Positions 20,842-32,560 of a stretch of DNA of 64,000 bases are shown here, in pieces. Below the pieces are notes generated by a model, which saw only the letters and a list, made by a program, of their open reading frames with translations, did not search any database and was not told the DNA's origin. The position numbers and the translations under genes are program-made. How positions within the stretch are numbered: the stretch's first letter is position 1; every line of letters starts with the position of its first letter. The stretch comes from Amia ocellicauda (lineage: Eukaryota; Chordata; Actinopteri; Amiiformes; Amiidae): the NCBI RefSeq assembly GCF_036373705.1, contig NW_027102719.1, positions 86,207-150,206 of the forward strand. The letters are read 5' to 3'.

Positions 20842-21870
20842 CAGGAGCGTAGCCATGGGTGGGCCTGGGTGGGCCTGGTTGGGCCATGGCCCACCTACTT
20901 ACCTCTCAGGTCCACCCAATCAGAGAGTGTAAAATTTCTCCCGCGTGTTAAAAAAACATTATAAATACAAGATTCTGAAGCAATAACGTGTTTCGGAAAA
21001 TCACAGGCTTTATTCCAAAGCATGGGGGCTGGTTCTTTTCAAGTCTAATGGTTACATTTTGGCTAAGTTATGCACAAGCAGGTTATAACTGGCTGTGGTA
21101 AATGTTTTTTTACGTAGTGCATCACACCATGACAACTGAACAAATGTAGTTGTGAACGGAGTTCCTACAAATGGTGAAACAAAATTATTTGTTGAATTAT
21201 TTCAAAAGACGAGAAGAGAACTATCAGAACAGCACATTACACAACCTGATAAATCACCAACTGCATCGGAAGAAACCAATATAAGCACTGCTTTGCATCC
21301 ACAGGCCAGTGTTGAATTCGGTAAGGAAACATTTTACTGTCCCTCGGATTTATAAGGAATAGATGAGTCACCTACACGGCCAAAATTGCAGGCATTTGCT
21401 TTAATTTGTGTTAAATCCCAAAGTTTTTCATCACAGCGGTGGTATGAGAAGTATCGCTGGATGGAATACAGCATAGCCAGAAATGCAATTATCTGTAGAT
21501 ATGCAGGCATTTGTTCTGATTCCCACACCGAAGAAACGTTCACTAAAAATGGTTTTAAAGATTTTAAGCATTTGAATCAGAGCCGTTCAAAACATGAAGC
21601 AAGCAATTGGTACTGTCCATCCGAAGGTTACAGACAAAGCCACACAGAAACATTTTTAATCGGGTAAATCGGGATTCCAGGAAGGCTTATTTGAGAGGAA
21701 TTGTGATTAAAGCTGTGACTGACATTCTGATGTACTGCACAAAGCAGTGAATTCCAATCAGGGGTCTCAGAGAAGCTCTAAATAAAGGACATTTCTCTGA
21801 GCTATTTAAAGTAAACATGATAGTGAAATTCAAACCTGTGTTGAAGAACTCCGCAAAAATGCAACACTAT
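20842..21870 (+). pseudogene. hAT/ZMYM1-type transposase fragment, copy A
   Basis: The block starts CAGGAGCGTAGCCATGGG, like a hAT terminal repeat. A frame from about 21,150 has a stop at 21,352, then LQAFALICVKSQSFSSQRWY, EKYRWMEYSIARNAIICRYA and EETFTKNGFKDFKH. The order W-Y-W-Y followed by cysteines and the GFKDFKH block matches the TTF-type zinc finger of ZMYM1-like hAT proteins. Further on, broken frames read AVTDILMYCTKQ and REALNKGHFSELF, resembling the following DUF4371 region. No catalytic domain is left. Confidence 0.6.
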
Positions 21871-21949
21871 GAGCCCTGATACTCCAAAAGAGCTACTGCT
21901 TTACCATCACGCACACCTCATCACAGGGTACATTTCATGACCAGCATCA

Positions 21950-22025
21950 GTTCAGTATAGACCAGTGTCTCTATGGTTACCTTGTCCCAGTACAGACCAG
22001 TGTGTCTCTATGGCTATTATTATTA

Positions 22026-22057
<32 letters not shown>

Positions 22058-22566
22058 TCTTGGCAGATGCCCTTATCCAGTGCTATACAAATTGCAAGAA
22101 TACAGTTAAGCCATCAAATATTACAAATACAAATTTACATTGTACAAAGCAATTCAAAATATAATACATTTTACAACTTCCAATTTACACAGGTAAGTAC
22201 AGTAAGTGAGGTCATACATCCTAGAACGTAAAAGCTAAGTGCTGTCAAGATGTAAGGTCATAGTCAAGGGTTACGGGAAAGGGAGCAAGGGGGAAATCAA
22301 TCAATAATACAAGTATTAGTAACACAAGAAGCATGATCAAATGCTGTGAAGTGCTATCTTCCAGGGAATAAAAGGACTAATACGTAATATTACTAATGGT
22401 TACCTATGTAGAAGCCCCAGTATAGAACAGTGTCTCTATGGTTACCTATGTAGAAGCCCCAGTATAGAACAGTGTGTCTCTATGGTTACCTAATCCCAGT
22501 ATAGACCAGTGTGTCTCTATGGTTAGCTATATAGAAGCCCCAGTACAGAACAGTGCGTCTCTGTGT
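21950..22566. repeat. Minisatellite units and (TTA)n tract, copy A
   Basis: Units of the 44-bp family (TGGTTACCTATGTAGAAGCC, then CCAGTATAGA and CAGTGTGTCTCTA) occur at 21,955-22,010 and 22,398-22,566, separated by a TTA microsatellite (22,015-22,057) and about 340 bp starting TTCTTGGCAGATGCCCTTAT. In copy B the TTA tract is about 22 bp longer. Confidence 0.8.
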
Positions 22567-22569
22567 GTA

Positions 22570-22735
22570 GAGTCACAATCACACAGAGGGAATTCTAGAT
22601 GGGCAGGAACCAGAACCCTTGGATGATCTAGAGCTAGAGAGGGAGGATTCCCCTGTTGTGAGACGCTCCTAGAGACATAACAAGGGTACACTTCCAGTAA
22701 GCTTAATAGAAGGGTATTTACAAAAAATATGCAGT
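22570..22735 (+). pseudogene. C-terminal end of a second Ty3/Gypsy pol, copy A
   Basis: A frame reads ILDGQEPEPLDDLELEREDS, PVVRRS, a stop, and RHNKGTLPV. An acidic stretch followed by RRSxRxNKGxxP is the usual end of Ty3/Gypsy pol proteins. It precedes a polypurine tract and an LTR. Copy B keeps 23 more bases here (58,470-58,645). Confidence 0.5.
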
Positions 22736-22843
22736 GTATTGTCATTATAGATCACAGACCCCTTAAAAGGTATCCTGAAATTGCCTTGAATGTTTTGATA
22801 TATAACCTGTATTAATTCAGCAGGTTTTCAACAGGGGGGATAC

Positions 22844-23238
22844 TGTAAGGGATACTACTTTGTTCAGAATACGGTATTGTTACATTAAGAACACCAGAGA
22901 GGTCTAATGTAATGGATGGCTTCGCAAACCAACTGAATTACTGAATCGCCTAACCTGCTGTCCAATCGGAATGTAGCTTTCTCGAGAAAAAGGGTGGGCT
23001 GTAGTTCGGGAAGAGTAGTCGCCATGATTAGTTGAGTGTGCAAATTGGAGCTGTGTAGTGTGCAGAGGAAATAAACATGTTTTTTATATGAAAACAATGA
23101 ACTTTGTTTTTGAACACTGGCCTGGAATTGTGTATCTTTTCAAGTTTTTTTTTAGAAGAGACTGTTCTAGGTGCAAAGTGAACGGGACCCGTGTGACACG
23201 CAGTTAAGGAGAGCCCGCGTTGAACTAAGATGACTACA
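22844..23238 (+). repeat. Polypurine tract and LTR of second Ty3/Gypsy element, copy A
   Basis: The purine run ACAGGGGGGA at 22,831-22,840 precedes TGTAAGGGATACT, a plausible 3' LTR start. AATAAA occurs near 23,071. The end is set tentatively at ACTACA (23,238), giving 395 bp, the same as in copy B. There is no second LTR. Confidence 0.5.
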
Positions 23239-25120
23239 GTGAGATTTCCTGGACAAAGCTCGGGCAAAGGATAGCGCAGGGTGCACCTGCACCTGAGTTT
23301 TTGTCAAAAAGCATTGTGATCAGAGAAGGTAAAAAGGGAAAAACGCAAGTAAGCAGCAATAGCATTTTCTTTCTTTGAAGCATAGCATGACCATAGTTTT
23401 TCTATTGTATAAGTATCTTGGTGTAGGGGTGTCTCGCCTGTCCTGTAAGATTCGGGAGGGTAGGAATAGTTTAGTTATCCTCTCTGTTTACTTTTTGTGT
23501 GCCCCATTACTGTTAGTTCAGGTAGCCATTGTGAATTTAAATCTTGAACCCTACTTTGCCAAATTAGGTCACAGCTATACTTCGGTATGTAAAAAAAATA
23601 TATAACGCAGGATGGGCACATACCTCAAATTTGGGGGGTATAGGGACAAACTGTGTTGGGGGCGCGGACTTAGATCCTTTAGTTTCTCATCCATCCAAGA
23701 TATCTAGCTTAGAACCCCTACAACAGCAGGACATTTACTAACTCCTCGTTACATATGGTTACCTATGTAGAAGCCCCAGTATAGACCTGATGCTGATGAA
23801 GTGAGGTCCGGGGGAGCTGGGGGGCTGCGAAAGTGAGGTCCGGTGGGGTCCAGGTTTCCTTCTTTGTTACCATCACTTAAGTTTACAAAGTGATCAAACA
23901 CAAAGGCTTCTCTGACATTGTGAAAGTGTTTGTCCAAATCAGTAGGCAGTGGGTCCTCAGCCAGTCCAGGTTCAATCACAAAATTAGGGTTCTCAGTAAG
24001 AGTCCAAATCAAAAACGCAAGCAATCCTTAAAATATATATATATATTAACACAGTCAAAACCACCACAATCTTTCTACCCAACAAACAAGGAGAGCGAGG
24101 TAGGTCCTTATATAGTAAGTTTTAGAACAGTGGGTAATTTAAGATGGTTCTTGTGATATATCCTTCCCAACAAGAGCGCAGGACTAGGACACTGTCTTGT
24201 ATGAGTGTCTGTTAGGTGGATGAGGAACTCATTGGCTGAGATTCAGATAATTATTACAAAATACATTTTTCAGCACTTCCAAATCTCACAGCCACTGCAA
24301 ATCTCGCAGCTGCTGTTTTATTTTTTCAGCAGTTGCACTTCAGGGCCACCGTAAGAAAGAAACTAGGTGTAACTCAAGTAACAGAAAGGTTGAGTACTTG
24401 TATGGTTTAAACGGGTCCACTGTGCCATCCTTAATGGACAAGTTTTCGGTCCAGAAATGTACCAGCTGAATGTCTCCATCCTGCCATCAGCTCCAGTGCG
24501 TCTCTTCAGTTTTCTGTGTCATTGTGCCCGCACCGTGTGAGTTCACCCGTGCACATGTTGCAGCAAACTCTCCAGTGTAAATTCAATGTAAAGTGCTCCT
24601 TTACTTTCCACGGGTGAAGCTGTTGCCTCTCTCAAGGTTTTTTCTAGTAGCTGCGCCCCAGGTAGACCCAAGTAATCGACGATTAATTACATTTTAAGAT
24701 TTTATTCGATTTTAATCAACTTTATCGCTAAGTCGTTGGCAGCCCCGCTGTCGCTGAGTACTACTGTATCTGTAAGTGTGTTTTAATGACGAGGCGGCTA
24801 ACGCCAGATGGTAGGTGATTGGATGTCGTACCAAATGTACCGCTGCAGCACTGGGTCATGAACGTCATTCACGGTTCTTGTAGTTTTCATTGCCTTCTCG
24901 GTTAATTGCGACAATCCACAACCGAACTACATTTCCCACATTTTCTAACGTAATAATGATTAGTGTAAAATATAATTATTATCAAAATCCTGTCAATGTA
25001 GTATTTACTTATAGAGTTCAAATATTGTATATGCACTGTGCGCCCAAATTGTATTTCACACTCGCACAACATTATTTTCACTCACAAATTCGAGCATAAC
25101 GCTCACACTGTAGAGCCCTG
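23239..25120. other. Mostly unassigned; right part of a hAT-like element
   Basis: No protein domain is recognised. One minisatellite unit lies near 23,757-23,786. From about 24,264 to 25,120 the sequence equals the right two thirds of the element complete in copy B at 60,387-61,645; the left part is missing here. Confidence 0.5.
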
Positions 25121-25379
25121 GGTTACCTATGTAGTAGCCCCATATAGACCAGTGTGTCTCTATGGTTACCTATGTAGTGGCCCCAGTATAGACCAGTGTG
25201 TCTCCATGGTTACCTATGTAGTAGCCCCAGTATAGACTAGTGTGTCTCTATAGTTACCTATGTAGTAGCCCCAGTATAGACCACTGTGTCTCTATGTTTA
25301 CCTATGTAGTAGCCCCAGTATAGACCAGTGTGTCTCCATGGTTACCTATGTAGTAGACCCAGTATAGACCAGTGTGTCA
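25121..25379. repeat. 44-bp minisatellite array, six units, copy A
   Basis: Six units of 43-44 bp follow one another, each starting GGTTACCTATGTAGTAGCCC and ending CAGTGTGTCTCTAT, with few substitutions. Copy B has seven units. The units abut without spacers, so this is not a CRISPR-like array. Confidence 0.95.
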
Positions 25380-26514
25380 GGAAAAGAAAATTGTTGAAAA
25401 TATTGTCAATTTGTATTATTTAAAACTGTAACAAACTTTGTTATTTCTTATTTAATTTGCACTCACTGTCACTCAATGTTTTGTCAATTTGCTGCATCAT
25501 TCAGGCTTCTAAATGTGCTGTATTTGAACAATACCACTTAAAACACATGAAATACAGAGTATTCAAATTCCAGCTGCCATTTGGCCTGAACTGTAATACT
25601 CATTATTAAGAAGTCACACACATTGAGTGACATTGCCTTCAAGAATCAAAACATTTCATAAACATGGAACCATCGATCTTCATCGATTTTTACCAATCAT
25701 TGTTTCATTATCAATTCACATCTGATTCATATACTCCTGAGCATTCTGAGGCACAACGTGAAAAGTAAATTTTAAAATCAAAAGTCTGAGAGTAGAACAT
25801 CAACTGGACTAGAATCTGAGCCCTCATTAAAACAACAATCCATTCAACAATAGACTAGTCATAGGCAGGACCATACTGGACTAGACCCAAAGAGAAACAG
25901 TTCCCACTGACTAGTGACTGACTAATGCAAGCCAGCTTGACTACTGTATAATTAACAGACTTCTCACTACGTTTGACACAACATTTGGCACAATGTGACA
26001 ATTATAAGTCTAACTCTATAATACAGTCCATCTAATAGACCAGAGACACACTGGTCTATACTGGGGCTTCTACATAGGTAACCATAGAGACACACTGTTC
26101 TACTACAGGGGTCGATCTTAACGCGAGCCCGCTTGCCAATGGCTAGTGCAGCTCGCTGCGGACCAGTACAGATTCTCTAGAACTAGTCCGTGTGGCTAGT
26201 GCATATTATCTTACGTTTTACAGCTGTTACGATTTAAATCCTCAGATTTTTCCTCGGTGCGCTATTCGGTGCGCTAGTTTCACGAATGCGTGCAACTGAC
26301 AATGTGCCAGCGGTTGCGTTCGGTTTGTGTCCTCCAGCCTAACTCCGGTAGTATTTTATATAGAAATGTACTGGAAACGATCGCTACTAGCGCACGTCAA
26401 GATGTAATCGAATGTACCACTTGCAGCAGACAACAGAGGCAGTCTGTGGAGTGACCAGAGCATCATTAAACGTGAGTATAATCCTAAAACAAAGCCAAAA
26501 GACAAGAAAACGTG
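25380..26514. other. No recognisable gene; one inverted minisatellite unit
   Basis: An inverted unit of the minisatellite lies at about 26,037-26,105 (ACACACTGGTCTATACTGGG). The remainder has no assignable feature. Confidence 0.5.
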
Positions 26515-26790
26515 TGTATCAATCCTTAAATACAGTTGCATAGACCATAAATAAGCTACGTTAAAATACAAGTAAACGTATAGAGTGATATTGTGCAGTT
26601 AGGGATGGGCCATTTGGTATTGGGGGGGGGTACTGGATTAAACTGAAGAAACCTTGTACATAAATCCTTTAACACAGTTGCATACACCATAAATAAGCAA
26701 CACCATATTTAAGTCAATATATAAGCAAACATATATGATATAGATAGTGATATTATGGAGCTAGGGATGGGCCATTTGGTTTGTTGGGCG
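26515..26790. repeat. Two imperfect direct repeats of about 145 bp
   Basis: Both halves contain ACAGTTGCATA, CCATAAATAAGC and TAGGGATGGGCCATTTGGT (at about 26,601 and 26,763). They lie upstream of a CAGGTGAG donor-like site at 26,825. Confidence 0.6.
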
Positions 26791-26957
26791 CTCATTATGG
26801 GTCGACCCTGGAGAGCTGTGGTGCAGGTGAGCGTTTCTCTCTCCTTATTTCCCTTTCTTCCTTTTCACTCTCATCCTTTCTTGTGTTTGGTTTCAGCGCA
26901 GGGCACACACCCTGATTTCCAGTAACCATTCTGAACCGTTTTATTTTATTTCTCCAG

Positions 26958-27027
26958 GTATGGTGAGGACAATGACACTTTTAAAGTGGAGAGTTTCCCC
27001 AGCAGCGGCGATGATGACAATAACTAA
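26958..27027 (+). other. Candidate terminal exon, copy A
   Basis: After a polypyrimidine tract and acceptor TTTCTCCAG, one frame reads YGEDNDTFKVESFPSSGDDD, two Asn and a stop. The acidic, hydrophilic ending looks protein-like. An overlapping frame starting MVRTMTLLKW runs on; in copy B it ends SDYHSGSTSV because of 44 bp missing here. No family is recognised. Confidence 0.3.
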
Positions 27028-27088
27028 GGAAGTGACGAGTGCCACAGAGAAGGTGACGTCAGATGCCCAGCACGCCCCCCCCGCCACC

Positions 27089-27095
27089 CCACACA

Positions 27096-27131
<36 letters not shown>
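27089..27131. repeat. CA microsatellite, copy A
   Basis: This CA run of about 43 bp follows a C-rich stretch (CCCCCCCCGCCACCCC). The copy B tract at about 63,668-63,700 differs in length and has a CG interruption. Confidence 0.9.
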
Positions 27132-27133
<2 letters not shown>

Positions 27134-27859
27134 GTACCGGTACTGAGCCAGCACTGTCCCCAGTCCCCTGGATCCAGCGATAATATAGAGAGCACAGAAT
27201 TCAAGTGAGAAAAGTAAATTCGGATAATTGTGAAAGTCTACAGAAGCCCCCGCACTGCGACTGTCTGTTTACTCTGATGGTGCTCAATTCATGTTGCCGT
27301 TCTAGACAAGCGGCCTGTGTCATTAATGCTGGCTGAACACGGCTGATCGTGGCACAGAGCGCCAGCAATTGTGAAAAGGCACATTAAATGGTTATGGTTC
27401 CTTTCATCGCTTAGCTGGCTTGCCCTGTGTGATAAATGTCTGAGCTTTTATCGAGATCATGTATTCTACAATTTATGACAGTTGAGCAATAACATATAAA
27501 CTGTTTTGCAGGCGCCTGATTTTGTGTGCCAGCCTGTTCCAGCATGGCAGCAGCTACCCAGGAATAAGTGTGTTCTGTACATAGCGTAGTGCTTTGCCAA
27601 ACATAGTGCATTGTTTCTCTGACAGCAGATGGTGAAAGTTATCTAATATGTAAACATTGGTACAGGATTAAGTTAGTAACTCAAAGGTGTTGCCCTTTGG
27701 GTCAGATTGCAACACAAGTGCAGGATACGCACTAAATTGCAGCCTAGTATATAATTTCCTGGGGGATTGTACACACCTGGGGCTTATACCAATCAATTAG
27801 CAACAAACAAATGATCCGGAGGTCCGATATAGAGCAGAGGAACAGCTTTCCAAAGCCCA

Positions 27860-28180
27860 GTGGGTCATAGGGAACATGTTGCCTTTGTGATTGAAAGATG
27901 CTTCTTAAATAATGCTCAATTTGCTCTGCTTGTGCAACCAATGCATATATTGTTAGAAAGTGAAATTGATACGCGGGATACTCATTTTGCTGCCCTTATC
28001 CTTGTAGAATTTGTAATTCGTGTTCAGATCCTTTATGGAGAAAAAAATATGACATTCAATGTGCATCAATTTACTCCTCTGGCCTCAAATGTCAATAATT
28101 GGGGAGCCCTGTGAGCACATTCTGCTTCTTATTTTGAAAATGGAAATGGAAAGCTTGTTAAGCTGTTGAGGTGCACCACT
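27860..28180 (+). pseudogene. DUF4218-type transposase-gene remnant
   Basis: A frame reads LLNNAQFALLVQPMHILLES, then EFVIRVQILYGEKNMTFNVH and NNWGAL, where a stop at 28,112-28,114 interrupts it; AHSASYFENGNGKL follows in the same frame. The LYGExNMTFNVHQ and WAxSxFxFENxNG blocks are typical of the DUF4218 region found in CACTA/EnSpm-type (tnp2) transposase genes in animals. The tnp2 catalytic domain is not seen upstream. It lies in the single-copy spacer. Confidence 0.6.
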
Positions 28181-28578
28181 ACACAGTTAATATGTTTATG
28201 CTGTCAAAGACTCTCCATTTAGCAATCTACACAACATTACTGAGAGGGTATCGAATTTCTGTAGCAAATTAACTGAACCACCAGTTTTTTTTTAAAAAGG
28301 AAAATTAATAAAATCGTCTTGAATGGTTCAAAAACTGTACTCCTTGGTTTAAGTACATTTGAAGAAAGAAAAGAATGAAATTATTAGAAGGGAAACCACA
28401 AAACTTGAGACAGGGGTGACAGGTAGCGGTGATCTGGGGAATCCATGCAGCAGGTCCGACAACGAGACACTTGGCACCGGCAGCACATGCTTCAGTGCTC
28501 TGGGAGTGTTTACAGCCTGTGAGTTTAACACTTCATGACCGACAGCTGCCCTTCATGCCAACACAATACACATCAACA

Positions 28579-29035
28579 ATGACTTTCATCACCATGTTCA
28601 TCTGGACACTATGCACTCAGGGTGGGAATTATTTTGATTTTATTATTTCCATTTTGTATGTATTTCTTTGTAATATCTAAACAGGCACACATCAAACTCA
28701 CAGACCAAATCAGATTGTTTTCATGTATATTACATATATATGTAAGCATTATTTTTATTCTTCGTTTCCAGAATCCACCGGACAGTATACTGTGACTCAG
28801 ACTCCATCAGTGAAATCTGTTCAGCCAGGAGAGACACTCACTGTGACCTGTAAACCCAGCAGTGCAGTGTATATTAACAACATCCTACACTGAGACCAAC
28901 AGAAAACTGATTTATTTTGCCACTACCCGTCAGTCTGGGATCCCCATTATAGTGTTGGGCTGTGGTGAATGAGGGCCCAGAGTGTGAGCCATCTCTGAGT
29001 GACTGTGCTACACTGCTCCACAATATCACAATATG
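28579..29035 (+). pseudogene. Immunoglobulin light-chain V segment, kappa-type, pseudogene
   Basis: A leader exon (ATG at 28,579; MTFITMFIWTLCTQ) ends at a GTGGGA donor. After about 150 bp the acceptor at 28,770-28,771 opens ESTGQYTVTQTPSVKSVQPG, ETLTVTCKPSSAVYINN. The phase-1 junction in the leader, the first framework Cys and the SAVY motif are typical of fish kappa-type V genes. The conserved Trp after CDR1 has become TGA (28,891-28,893). Then the frame shifts and residues before LIYFATTRQSGIP are lost. The second Cys region is scrambled and no clear recombination signal is seen. It cannot encode a V domain. Confidence 0.85.
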
Positions 29036-30838
29036 TACTGCTGGTCATAGCAATACAACAATAACAATACCCTGCACACAACACATGCCCTTAATAAGCT
29101 CCTTCTCTGTCAGAGGGCAGCCTGAGACACGTCTTGGAATCCAGCATGACTTCACTATTGACAAATAGTACATAGATTAAAAAAAAAAAGTTTCTACCTA
29201 CTTTAGTCAGCTAATGTGTCACCTCACCCCTTTCTAGAAAATAAAATGATATTTGTTACATCAGTAATACTTGCATATCATATGAAAGAGGGAGACTGGG
29301 ACACAGATTAATCTGATTAGACATTAGTATTAAACTGGGATCTCTGACAGGGGTAAAAATAGAAGAAAACCAGGAAAGTGTCCCACCCCTATCAAGTCCC
29401 ACCTGTGTTCACAGCTCCCAACTCATCTAACTTTCTGTGACAGGATTTGGATGAAGGAAGCTGCTCTGCATACCTGTCCTCCCCGAGGTAACTGGATTTA
29501 AACTGCATTTTAGGTAACTTTTGTTTAATCATGCTGACAATGGATTTTATGTATTTTTTTCTTTGTTTTTATCCATCTTTAAACTATTGTTATATTATGA
29601 TTTGTAACGTACAATAGTTTTAAAAGTCATCTGTCTAATTGCCACTTGGTGAACGGGTAGTTGGGGTTTCTTATTTGAATGGTTTCTTTTTTGGAGTTGA
29701 GTTGTTACAATGATCACGATTTGTTTTCACATTTAGAGTTTGGTTTGTAGTGTGGTTTATTTGTTTATTTTACTTCACTAACCCCAGTTCGCCTGTGGCA
29801 TTTAAGATGAATAATTATTGAATCGTTTATTGCATATCCTGCTTTTATTCTTGGATTTTTGCTTGTAATAAACTGTTAAACATTTTGTACAATTTATTCC
29901 GGTCTCTGCTTACTTTTATTTGATTAAAAAGATCTTGTAGGGGGAAACCTGAGTTGTGCGCATTATATCTAAAACTATTTGGGCGAAACGAGTGGCATGG
30001 TCAGTAATTTAGCCAAGGGTAGAGTGTACACATCAGCCACCTGGTTACAATTATTATGATGCACAAGACAATATGAATTATTGTGAAAAAAAATATATAT
30101 AGAGAGAGTCTGCCCATGATGACATCTGTCTAGGTCACTCACAGCAATAATTGCCCTCATAGAAATCTTGCACAGCGTCAGGGGTGGCGGCGGGGTATGG
30201 CTTGGTTAGGCTACAGCCCCACTTTAGCACCACCATGGAACAACCAAGAATATCACCGAGCAGAATAAGTGCCAGCCAGTTCCATTTGTGTCACTGCGTC
30301 ATTGCTGCGTGAAACTGCGGGCGTTAGCATGCAGTGTAGTGATGCAGCGCATCACACATTACACTGATCTGAGTAAAATTAGTTAACGCTAGCTAGCTAT
30401 GTAAGTTGGTAAATTGGAACATTGTTAGCATTATTATGGATCGATCCAACCACGACAACCGGCAGATTGTGCTCCTTTGAAAACGTAAATGCCGAGTTTG
30501 AATATATTTTAAATAATAGGGTCGATTTGGAAACTGTGCTGACTTTGTCGTGTTTTGTGTGGCCTCGGCGGCCACCTCTTGTGCTCCGTTAATTACTGTA
30601 GCGCTCTCTCTCTCTATCTGTCTCTCTCTGTGTCTCTCTATATCTTTCTTTGTGTGCGTCTGTGTGAGGGGAGTGTGATGCGTGATGTACAATCCGCTGG
30701 GTTTGCCAGACAATGTGAACGACTTTAAATAGCATGCATAATAATTATTGCCTGAACTCAGTAGTAGTGACCGTCCATGTCTGTTGCTCTCGATGTAATT
30801 TTGCGTGTGAAAAAAGGAGTCAGTGCAATCGTCTAACC
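29036..30838. other. No recognisable gene
   Basis: This is AT-rich single-copy sequence. TCAGGGGTGGCGGCGGGG near 30,179 and GGCTACAGCCCCACTTTAGC look like the start of a hAT-type element without a definable other end. A CT-rich tract lies at 30,604-30,660. Confidence 0.5.
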
Positions 30839-31519
30839 CAGTGGTTTTCAAACCGGTCCTGGAGTACCCCCTGCCCTGCTGGTTTTTGTTCCAACTGCAG
30901 CGTACATTTTGTTGTCTCAAATTTGCATAGTAGTTATGCTAATCAAATATAATTTTGCTTAGCAACACGAGTTGCTTGATTAGCAACTTAAATTGGTCTA
31001 CCAATTATCAAAAGTGGTGATTATTTGTTCTCACACAAACCCGCAGCGCAGCCAAGTACTCGGATATGGGCGTGTCTGGTGTAATTGGAAAGCTACAGCC
31101 CTGCCCTGTATGAGTGACAGACCCGCTGGCCAATGAGGGACGGGATTCGGGTAACAGGGCACGGAGTGCGGGCCGCCTCTCGGGCGTCACAATAAAATAA
31201 AAAAAATACGCGTATCTTAAAGGGGAGGTACCTCAGCATTGCTTATACGCATGATTTGGGACGGAAAAACGTATTTTAATGCATCGCAGAATCAGCGAAT
31301 CGATGAAGAAAATACATCGCAAATGGAGGTGAATTTGTCTCACATTTTGCGATGTGAACCCTGACAAAATGTTCACTGCAACTGAGGTCTTAAATTGCTT
31401 AATTGAATCCTTAATTGACCTAACAAAGCAATATACCATTCAATTAAGTAATTAAAACCTAAATTGGAACAAAAACCAGCAGGGCAGGGGGTACTCCAGG
31501 ACCGGTTTGAAAACCCATG
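30839..31519. mobile_element. Non-autonomous hAT element (MITE), 681 bp
   Basis: The left end CAGTGGTTTTCAAACCGGTC is answered by the inverted right end GACCGGTTTGAAAACCCATG, with inverted repeats of about 55 bp. Flanks GTCTAACC (30,831-30,838) and ATCTAACC (31,520-31,527) match at seven of eight bases, fitting the 8-bp target duplication of hAT elements. No transposase is inside. Confidence 0.85.
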
Positions 31520-31638
31520 ATCTAACCCATAGCAGCCTAATGCGTGGTATTTCTAGCTACTGGGAAGGGTGCTATTTTATTGTGTATGTATTCACACTGA
31601 AATTCAGACGTTGCATTACGGGTTCGCCATCCCTGCCA

Positions 31639-31781
<143 letters not shown>

Positions 31782-32229
31782 CAGTCCGACAGAGCAGAGC
31801 AGCGGCTGCAGCTGCGTGATTTCCAATGACACCGACACGTTCAAAAGAACCGTAACGTCGGAGCTCATCAATACTACAGTCTTTAATCATTTAGCACCGG
31901 GGCCCGTTTAATACCGGGTTGGTACACAGCCCTTCTCATGGCCAGTGAAGCAGTGTTTTTTTTTCTTATCTAGTGAAGTGAATGTGCTAACGTTACTTAA
32001 AGGTTAAGCTTTCTAGCTGACGTTTTATTTGCGAGTCTACCAGCTCCTCACTTTTGCCATGTTCAGCTTCGCCTATCATACCTGGTGTTCATGCTTTGCA
32101 AGAAATGTGGCCATTGCCTCTCTGCTTCTTTCGATTCCTTTTCCTCTCTGTCCCCTGATTTTTGCCTTTGGTGAGGCATTTTGACTCGCTAGTCAGTTTC
32201 CGCTTTGCTGAGCTGCAAAATGCACATCA

Positions 32230-32560
32230 GTGTGTTCCGCACATCTGACTGGCCAAGTGTTTCGACCGCACCATTTTCACAATAACAGCGGGGGAGTGGG
32301 GTATCAGATGTCCCGCTGCGTGAGGCTTCCTCTAGTTCAACTGCGTGTTGAGCTTTCTTTTCATACTTTCCCTACCATGGAAGATACTCTCAAAAAGTGG
32401 ATACAAAATATTTGGTGTGAGCAGTTCAGCATAACCCCTCATACTATCGTCTGCAGTCGCCACTTTTAAGAGGAAGATATGAGTGAGCCTAAGCTCCAGG
32501 CTAAACGGTCCCGAATTAATAAATTGGACAGTTTACTGTACAACCATGATAATAAGAAAT
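32230..32560 (+). pseudogene. THAP-domain remnant
   Basis: The frame reads LSFHTFPTMEDTLKKWIQNI, then TIVCSRHF, a stop at 32,467-32,469, and EEDMSEP. FHxFP, KKWI and CSRHF in this order are the core of the THAP C2CH zinc finger. The N-terminal Cys pair is not clearly present. THAP domains occur in host regulators and in P-element-like transposases; which applies here is not decidable. Confidence 0.6.

Larger units (their letters stand above)
1..27430. repeat. Segmental duplication, copy A
   Basis: This whole stretch recurs in direct orientation as copy B at 37,854-64,000. Base 1 matches 37,854 and base 27,430 matches 64,000. The offset drifts from about 37,853 to 36,530 because of indels. 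By eye most aligned stretches differ at only one or two bases per hundred. Neither outer end of copy A can be fixed, since the window starts inside it and the copy B match runs to the end of the window. Every element in copy A has a counterpart in copy B except the DNA between about 12,068 and 15,001. Confidence 0.95.

Noticed and set aside
25121..25379. Regular 44-bp repeats resembling a CRISPR array
   Set aside because: Units abut without variable spacers and the DNA is vertebrate; it is a minisatellite.
28990..29090. Possible recombination signal after the V-kappa pseudogene
   Set aside because: CACAATA and AACAATAAC can be spaced by about 23 bases, but both differ from consensus and the segment before them is scrambled.
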